DNA of 8,455 bases from STC-74 sp031423995 (GTDB lineage Bacteria > Patescibacteriota > Gracilibacteria > BD1-5 > UBA2023): assembly GCA_031423995.1 (NCBI GenBank), contig JANPGO010000026.1:1-8455 (forward strand). The letters are read 5' to 3'. The first letter of the stretch is position 1. Every line of letters begins with the position of its first letter. Under the pieces are notes generated by a model, which worked only from the letters and a program-made list of their open reading frames with translations, searched no databases and had not been told where the DNA came from. This document shows, piece after piece, positions 1-7,900 of this stretch. A program made the position numbers and the translations under genes.

Positions 1-56
1 GCGTTCCTGGAATATGATTCACTCGAAATGAGGTTCGAATCCTATTCGGGGAGCCA
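1..56 (+). tRNA. 3' part of a tRNA (5' end outside the window, isoacceptor unknown)
   Basis: The segment ends with a T-loop TTCGAAT (34-40), the T-stem 3' strand CCTAT (41-45), the acceptor 3' strand TCGGGGA (46-52), G discriminator (53) and encoded CCA (54-56). The acceptor strand and CCA match the complete tRNA just downstream. Bases 10-20 (GAAT-ATG-ATTC) could form a small variable arm, which would suggest a class II tRNA such as Ser, Leu or Tyr, but the anticodon is off the left edge. One oddity: the 5' T-stem strand reads ATGAGG, which pairs fully with CCTAT only if G30 is bulged. It may therefore be an unusual or decayed tRNA. Confidence 0.6.
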
Positions 57-66
57 TAGCATACTT

Positions 67-141
67 TCCCCGATAGCTCAGCGGTAGAGCAACCGGCTGT
101 TAACCGGTAGGTCATTGGTTCGAATCCAATTCGGGGAGCCA
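67..141 (+). tRNA. tRNA-Asn(GUU)
   Basis: This is a complete cloverleaf. The acceptor stem TCCCCGA (67-73) pairs with TCGGGGA (131-137). The D-arm is GCTC/GAGC (76-79 with 87-90). The anticodon stem ACCGG/CCGGT (92-96 with 104-108) encloses loop CTGTTAA with anticodon GTT at 99-101. The variable loop is five bases (109-113). The T-arm is ATTGG/CCAAT (114-118 with 126-130) around TTCGAAT. Discriminator G138 and CCA 139-141 are encoded. It lies 10 bases after the preceding partial tRNA in the same direction, so the two are probably processed from one transcript. Confidence 0.95.
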
Positions 142-156
142 TATACAATAAAACGA

Positions 157-196
157 AAAAAACGCATTCAGAAATTAGCATCTGGATGCGTTTTTT
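157..196 (+). terminator. Rho-independent terminator after the tRNA genes
   Basis: The stem pairs 163-172 (CGCATTCAGA) with 181-190 (TCTGGATGCG), with one T-G wobble, around an eight-base loop (173-180). A run of A (157-162) precedes it and six T (191-196) follow it. The A-run can pair with the T-run, so it could stop transcription in both directions. Its position 15 bases after the tRNA-Asn CCA fits termination of the tRNA transcript. Confidence 0.85.
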
Positions 197-461
197 GACA
201 AGTTCTAACCTTGAAAGTGGTGAAATTTATTCAGAGACAATTTTTGTGAAAGGCTGAAACCAAGAATTGAGTTCCACGCTAAGTTCTCAATCTAGCATAA
301 TAAGGTTCGATCCTATTGCACGAAATATATTTTTTGGCTTGAGTATCTCATTCGATAAACATTTTTACCTCCCCCATACTTCTGTAATTTTGTTCATAGG
401 AATAAGGTATTCAGCTCATGAACATAAAAAAAATGAGCGTATACTACAACACCTTCGATAG
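197..461. other. Intergenic region, no convincing gene
   Basis: This AT-rich stretch has no ORF I can support under code 11 or code 25. The longest candidate (about 267-461, plus strand, TTG start) has no recognisable motif or ribosome binding site. Two mutually exclusive inverted repeats lie near its end: TGTTCAT 391-397 with ATGAACA 418-424, and GCTCAT 414-419 with ATGAGC 433-438. A 15-base piece at 303-317 resembles the T-arm of the first tRNA with one base missing. The stretch separates the tRNA terminator from the promoter of the surface-protein genes. Confidence 0.6.
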
Positions 462-491
462 TTGACAATCATTACAGATTTATATTAAAAT
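462..491 (+). promoter_or_regulatory. Sigma70-like promoter for the surface-protein operon
   Basis: A perfect -35 hexamer TTGACA (462-467) is followed by an 18-base spacer and TAAAAT (486-491). TTAAAA at 485-490 with a 17-base spacer is an equivalent reading. A perfect TATAAT at 493-498 lies 25 bases from the -35 box, too far for normal use. Transcription would start near 498, leaving a leader of about 94 bases before the ATG at 592. No other comparably good promoter is seen before the second gene, so both genes probably depend on it. Confidence 0.6.
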
Positions 492-591
492 TTATAATAT
501 AAAAAAATCAATGTATTTCCTCGTGATTTTCCTCTTTTTTTCGATACTATAGCAGATATTGAGGATTTTTTGAATCCAGAAACTCATCTCC

Positions 592-1938
592 ATGTCTCGA
601 AAAGTTCTTTTCTCATTCTTCTTAGGGTTTCTCTCACTCTTTCTCGTACTCCAAGCAGGATGAGTCGGGACATTTTTTCGCGTTCGATGATACTTCAGTC
701 CCATTGATACCTGGAATGCAGGTCATCCTGGGAAAGTGATATTTGATATCGGAGCTTCGAATAGTGGATTTGCACCGATTATCAATGTTGATGGCTATCT
801 TTCTGGTTTTTTCTGGCTCGGAAATGTTTGATGGGCGACATTCAATCATGGAGTTGGTGTTGTTGAGCCTGCACGAATTATCTGTCCAGACAATGTCTTC
901 CGTGATACAAGTATCGTCTGTCCTGCTACAGGATTTGCTTGGTCTGAGAATGGTGGATGGATTGCACTTTCCGGTGCATTCATTGACGGTGGATCAGGCA
1001 TGTATTACAACCCATCGAATGGACTGATACAATGATTTGGTCATAGTGAATCGCTCGGATATATTCCATTTTATGGCTATGCGAGCTCACCTGTTGATAC
1101 TGGATCGATCGATCAGACGGGTATCACTCTTGATGGAGTTGGTGTCAACTTTATAGGGAAAATTGCTATCATAGGAAATATTGCATGATCTCGTATATTC
1201 AATCTTGCGAATCAAAATGTAGGGTACATCTACAAAGATATTAGTCAGGCGAATATCTTGAATACGATTCACAAGAATATTGCGATTATCACGAGAAATA
1301 TTGTACCGGCGAGCCTGAATACTGGGAATGGTATTGATTTTATTTATCAAAAACAAAACGGGTTTGACTATGATACATCATTCGGATGGACGTGGCCGAT
1401 CGGAAAACGCTCCATTATCATAGAATGAAGAGATATCGTACTCAATCAGACGAATATCGGGGATGCTACCACGACAACACCTCGTGCACTTATCGCACTC
1501 AAGGATGCCAATGGAAATGGAGGGAATATCATCATCACAAAAGATGTCGAGCGCATCTATGCATTTCTCTATGCTGAATGATCTATATATTCAGGTGAGA
1601 AGCCAAGTACGTCTGACCCGATCACACCCTATATGCAATCCTGAGCCTTCAATATCCCATCACAACAACTCTATATTCATGGAGGAATTATCTCAAAAAA
1701 TACGATCTGATGATCCCTCCAATTTCCATCAGTTTGTCCTGTTGTCATAGCGAATTGTACGACGACTCTTGCGCAATTCTATGATGTGAACTACTTCCGA
1801 ATGTATGATTATACTGATCCAAGTCAGAAGTCTATCCCATATGATGATATTCGATTTGAAAAATCTGCAATAGTCATAGAATATGATCCAAGAGTTTCGT
1901 CTGATCCACCTCCATGACTCAATCTTGTCAGTCAATAG
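592..1938 (+). CDS. Exported CPR-type surface protein with AWSENxGW motifs (code 25)
   Basis: With TGA read as Gly this is one 448-residue ORF ending in TAG (1936-1938); 11 in-frame TGA codons break it under code 11. I chose ATG 592 because it starts a signal peptide: SRK, then a hydrophobic stretch (residues 5-20) and LQA at 20-22 as a likely cleavage site. An in-frame TAG at 550-552 limits upstream starts to a TTG at 559. No Shine-Dalgarno sequence is visible. Residues 74-81 (FWLGNVGW) and 115-123 (FAWSENGGW) are two AWSENxGW-type motifs; Cys98 and Cys110 lie between them. The C-terminal third has IALKDANGNGG (301-311), FLYAEGS (324-330), NTIGG (370-374), Cys382/Cys389, VIEYDPR (428-434) and SDPPPGL (437-443). 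From memory, this order recurs in uncharacterised CPR surface proteins. Gene 2 follows after 15 bases in the same direction, which suggests an operon. The molecular function is unknown; an exported partner or anchor for the giant protein is inference only. Confidence 0.88.
811..969 (+). repeat. Two AWSENxGW-type motifs in the first surface protein
   Basis: Copy one encodes FWLGNVGWATF (residues 74-84) and copy two FAWSENGGWIAL (residues 115-126). The Gly before the invariant Trp is TGA in copy one (829-831) and GGA in copy two (955-957), with TGG for Trp next to both. This alignment reads TGA as Gly and separates it from Trp. The motif resembles the 'AWSENIGWI' repeats I associate with CPR surface proteins; its function is not known to me. 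Confidence 0.7.
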
Positions 1939-1953
1939 TATTCGTTTTTCATT

Positions 1954-4900
1954 ATGAATGTATTTTCCTCTCGTATCCTCCAGTTCTTTCTCATCATACT
2001 TCTTTTTTTATCGACCGTCCCTACTTTTGCACTTCTTGGTCCTCCACCAATTGTGTATCCTGTAGGAGCGCCTGCGGGACAGACTATTGGAGGAATGTAT
2101 CGCTCTTATTTTGATAATATCTTTATAGGGTGTAGTACTCCTGGGGATGCTATCAGTGGATTCAACCCGAGTGGACTTCCTATTTGTATCACCCCATCGG
2201 TTACATGACTGAATCTTGCAGGTGCGACAGGGTATACCCTCTACCATAATGGTACAACATGGGTATCGAGCCCGAACATCTACAATACCAATGGGAATGT
2301 CGGTATCGGTACATCGACTCCATGAGCCAAGCTCGAAGTCATTGGTCAGATAAAAATCACAGGGGGAACTCCATGAGGTGGAAAAATTCTCACAAGTGAC
2401 GCGAGTGGACTCGCTTCGTGGACATCACTTTCCTCATCATTTTCTTGAGCGTACTGGTCTTTCTCTGGTGATATAGTTGATGCTGCTGCATTCCTCTGAA
2501 CTACGAATGCTCAGGATCTTGTCTTCAAGGCGAATAACGATGAATGATTCAGGATTACTGCATTTGGTAACATACGATGAATCAATGCTGCAGGGAATCT
2601 CGCTGGATCCTACAATCTCGCTCTCTGATACGATGCAGGGAGGAATGCTGATGGATCATATAATACTGCAATTGGCTGATACAGTCCATGATATCAGATG
2701 TCATGAATCTACAATACCGCAATCGGATGATCCTATGCAGGATACTCTATGAGTGGACTTTCCAACATTGCTCTCTGAACCTATGCGGGATCCAATATGA
2801 CAACAGGGAATAATAATCTGTATCTTGGTTCCTATGCAGTCGGAGTTCCAGGACGAGATGATCAATTCTCAATCTGAAATGTACTCTATGGTTTCTGAAT
2901 GGGATCGAATGGTCTTCCAAATGGTCGAGTCTGAATCGGGACAATGAATCCATCATTCAAGCTTGAAGTGGTCGGATCAGGAAGCTTCTCTACATTGAGA
3001 CTTACACAATGAGCAGCTTCAGGAAAAGTTCTCGTCTCGGATACAACTGGTAATGCCTATTGGAGCGATGGAATAGTTGCATCTACTACTCCAGTTGGGA
3101 ATATTATCTGATGAGTGCAGAACTATGTTCCGAAGTTCTGAAGTGGTGGAAATGGTCTCGTCACAGGACTCCTGTATGACAATGGTCAAACTCTGGGTGT
3201 CGGTACGAATACACCCTCACCATGATACGTGCTTCATGCACTGTGAAGTATTCTAATAGGAGATGATCATGTCTATCCTGCTATTCTGAATGAAGGTTTT
3301 GAATCTGCAGTTCCACCAGCATGATGGACTACGAATACTCCAGGGGGAATAACGATAATACAAGATAGTGCAAATGTGTTTTCAGGGTCTGATTCAGTGA
3401 GATTCAATGGAAATGGATCGAATAGCTCATTTGCCTCTATTGATAAGACGATTACTATCTTTGAGAATAGCTTCCTCTCATTCTATTGGAAGGTGAGTTC
3501 TGAACCAGGAGGTGATATACTTGCTTTTTGTCTCGATGCGAATCCATGTACGATCAATACATCCTGAGAGAAAGACTGGGAAAAAGTCACATACAATCTC
3601 TCTCCATGAATCCATACTCTGAGTTGGAAGTATTCGAAGGATCAGAGTCTTGCAAATGGACTTGATTCCGCATGGATCGATCAAGTACTTATAGAGCGAT
3701 ATGGACCAACGTATCTTGTTTGAGGACATATTGGAGTCGGTATACCCGTTCCAAAATACCCACTCGATGTCGAATGATATATTCAGTCACATGGCTACTG
3801 TATCGGGTGAACCTGTGCAAATACATGGAGGGGTATAGTGGAGCAAGGAACCACATCATGAAACTATAATCTCTATGTTGGTTCATCATCGCTTGGAATG
3901 ACCACGACATGAGCATTTAATTCAGCATTTTGACCTTTTGCCCTCGCGCAAAATCGAACAGGTAAATCGAATGTTGCTATAGGAACAACGAGTTTGACAT
4001 ACAATACCTCAGGAGATAATAATACCGCTATCTGATTCACATCTCTCTATAAGAATGTCACAGGTTCAAATAATACTGCTCTTGGCTATTGGACACTGAT
4101 CAATGCACTGACTGCTTCAAATAATATAGCCATCGGATATAAGGCAGGAGAGGCGATCACAACGGGATCGAATAATATTCTCATTGGTCACGATATCGAT
4201 ACTCCGACACCGACAAGCAATTATACACTCAATATCGGGAATATCATTTTCTGAACAGGAATTAGTGGCTTATGAAATGCTATTTCTCCATGAAATATCG
4301 GTATCGGAACACCAAATCCTGCTGCTCGACTCACCGTCTCATGAGGAACTATCCAGATTATCAATGGATCTCAATGAGTTGGAAAGGTTCTCATGTCTGA
4401 TAGTGAAGGTATTGGAACGTGGCAATCCTTCTCTATCAGTACATCTTCTCTGACAGGTGGAACGGATAGTTATATCCCAAAATTCTCTTCTCAAAGTGGT
4501 ATAGTAAACTCAAGGTTATTCGAAAATGGATCCCGCATTGGAATCAATACTACGAATCCTCAATTTACTCTCGATGTTCAAGGAGGATCTGGCTATATCA
4601 ATGCAGGAAGTTGACTCTGTATTGGGGGTTCATGTATTTCTACATGGTCAGGAGCAGTCCAGATAACTGGGAATTCAAATTATCTCGCAAAGTATGATTC
4701 AGTCGGAAATATAGCAAGTTCCCAGGTATATGAGACGGGAGGTCGAATCTTGCTTGGTGATGTGAATACTCTTCTCACAGGATCAGTCACACGAGGATAC
4801 CTCACGATAATGTCTCCTTCGACAACGAGTACCACTCAACCACTTATTACTCTGAGTGAGACTGGATGACAAGAGTGTCGAATGTGGATCAATTGATCCA

Positions 4901-7900
4901 ATAAAATTGGCTCGAATTGTTCGTGGAACACCTCAGGTTCATCGAGTTATCTTCCGAACCAACTTATCCGAGCAAATGCTTCAGGAAGTGACCTCACAGG
5001 AGCAACGGCGTTTCAGGTTGGTACTCAATTTTCTTTTGGAAATACGACACCATGATCACTCTTTGAAGTCTGGTCTTGATCAACGGTGTATATGCATATG
5101 AAGTGAGTGAATAATCTTGGTGTATGAGCAGGCTCTGTTCGCTACTTACTCACAGGAAATGCTGATACTGGATTTGGACATGAATCTCTCTATACACTCA
5201 CGACTGGATACTCAAACTCAGCATTTGGTCATCAGGCTCTTCGTATGCTCACGACTGGGTACAATAATTCTGCCTTTTGAAAAGAATCTCTCTACAATAA
5301 TAATGATGGAACATGGAATTCCGCTTTCGGATATCAGGCGCTTCGCACCGGAACGAGTCCAGATTATACCGTTGCGGTAGGAGGACAGTCACTGTATAGC
5401 GCTACTACGAGTCAGAGAAATACGGCAGTTGGGTATCGGAGTCTCTATGGTGCAACGACTGGTAATAGTAACGTTGCCTTCGGGTCTGATGCAGGAAGTG
5501 GTGTAACTACAGGAAGTAATAATATCCTCATTGGTGATTCTGTTCAAGTTGCAACATGATCCCTCTCTGATCAACTCAATATCTGAAACTGGATCTATGG
5601 AAGTGGAGGGAATATTGGGGTATGAACATCTTCCCCGACAGCGAAATTTGAAATCGATTCAGGACTGAGTGATATATCATGATTAAAATTTTCTCAACTT
5701 AATTCCTCATCCCCCCTTACTTCGAATGGAATTGTTGCTATTGGTGTGAATGGTTCAGGTGATGTTGTTGCTGTCAGTCCGATCAGCAATATTGCCGTCT
5801 ATGTTGGTGTTGATCGAAATACAGCCCTTGTCCCAAATCCTGATCTCAACTCATTCCAGATAACGTATGACTATAATCGATATTTTGCTATCCCTGGTCG
5901 TCAATCATTCGTCGTCAGTAATGGAAGCACTGCCTCGTATAATGGTCCATACTTCAAAGAAAATTGAACATCAAGTCTTTGTTCTGATGGAAATTCTCCA
6001 TATGATTGTTCTTCCCCAGATCCAGTAACTGGTATATCAGCAAGTCCATACAACTCATTCACGATGTCTGCCAAGGGCGATACATTCGGTTATCAGATAG
6101 CTCTCTGAGCTCGATGAGATGCTCCACTCTACGCTCGAAGTGGAAAATTCTGAGCTTCTCAGACGGGATGACTCTTCCTGAATGATGGTACCAGCACGCC
6201 ATCCCCATGGCAAAAGGTTTTATCAATTCCAGCGAATCATCCTGAATATTTTTATATTAACACTGGTTTCAATTCTCAACTCAGGACCCAAACTTGATGA
6301 TGAAATATTGGTATTGGGACAACTTTTCCATACAGTCGTTTTGAGGTATGGACTGGATCAAGTACAGACCCTTTGCTTCATTTTCGTGGTGTTAATAACG
6401 TTGCACTTGGTTTGAAGGCGATAGATATTACAGCGACTGGCACCATCACTGGAAGTGGGAATACAGCATTATGAACTGAGGCAATGAGTGTTCTCACTAC
6501 AGGTTTTGCCAATGTCGCTGTAGGATATCAGTCGCTCAGAAATATCACTTCATGACAGAGAAATATAGCTCTCGGATATCAATCCCTTGGAAATAGTACA
6601 ACAGGGAATGATAATATTGCAGTCGGGTATCAGGCAGCAAATGCCACTGCAGGTATACCGATATCGAATAGTATTGCACTCGGATACCAGTCTCTTGCCG
6701 CAACAACAGCATCGAATCTCATCGCAATTTGATACCAATCACTCAATGCGAATATCGGATGAGTGCAGAATCAGGCAATAGGATACCAATCACTTCTCTC
6801 GAATACAATTGGATCTGCGAATATAGCAGAAGGATACGAATCGCTTCGTACGAATACAACAGGGTCTGGAAATGTTGCCATATGATATCAAAGTCTCCGA
6901 ACGAATAGCGCTGGTTGATTTACTACTGCAGTCGGATATCAATCGCTCATAAACTCGACTGCTGTTGGAGGAAATACGGCTTTTGGTGCCTTTACACTTT
7001 CTTCTGATACTCTCTGAGCTGAGAATACTGCCATTTGACGCTCATCCATGACGGCGAACACGACCTGATCTGGAAATACTGCCCTTGGATACTATGCTGC
7101 TGCTACAGAAACTGCAGCCAATACAACGACAGCCCTCGGATATCAGGCGGCACGATATTTAGCAGGTTCAAATAATACGGCACTCTGAGCATATAGTATT
7201 CTCGGTGGGAATTCTACAACTCCATCTGCAAATACTGCTATCAATAATACTGCCATAGGATACAATAGCCAACGATGAACTATTGGTACATCTTCAGTTG
7301 GGAATTATAATGTCTCTCTCGGATATCAATCCCTCCTGAATCTCACTTCAGGATCGAATAATGTTGTTCTCGGATCAAATGCTGGAATAGGGCTCACTTC
7401 ATGATCAAATAATATTCTCATCGGTGATAGCGTCCAGCCACTTTCGAATACCGCATCCAATCAGCTCAATATTGGAAATTGGATCTATGGAAGTGGGGGA
7501 AATATTGGTATCTGAGTATCCAATCCGACGGCGACATTCGACCTCAGTGGCCAGATCAGGATATCATGATGAAATCCTGGGAATGGGAAAATCCTCATGT
7601 CAGATAGTACTGGACTCGCGACTTGGCAAAATCCATCAGGAGGTGCAACGATTCCTTGGGCTATAACGGGGAATTCTGGTACTGCTGTAAATTCGAATTT
7701 TATCGGAAATGCTGATGCAGTTGATCTTGCATTTCGCACCAACAATATCGAACGTATGCGAATCATGGCGAATTGATGAATTGCGCTCGGTACAAGCTCC
7801 GTCTGATCCTATGGACTCTTTCTGAGTGGTACCAGTTACTTCTCAAATACGGTTAATATTGGAACGGGACGCTTTCTCAACTTCTCCAATCAGACTCTGG

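Noticed and set aside
267..461. A 64-codon plus-strand ORF with TTG start in the intergenic region
   Set aside because: No ribosome binding site, no recognisable motif, an atypical start and low-complexity AT-rich composition; best explained as chance.
493..498. Perfect TATAAT as the -10 box of the operon promoter
   Set aside because: It lies 25 bases from the TTGACA box, too far for sigma70 spacing, and no alternative -35 is seen at 17 bases; TAAAAT at 486-491 fits better.
6394..7437. A CRISPR array, because of regular units of about 50 bases
   Set aside because: The units are degenerate at DNA level, differ mainly at third codon positions and stay in one frame with protein-level conservation; they are coding repeats.
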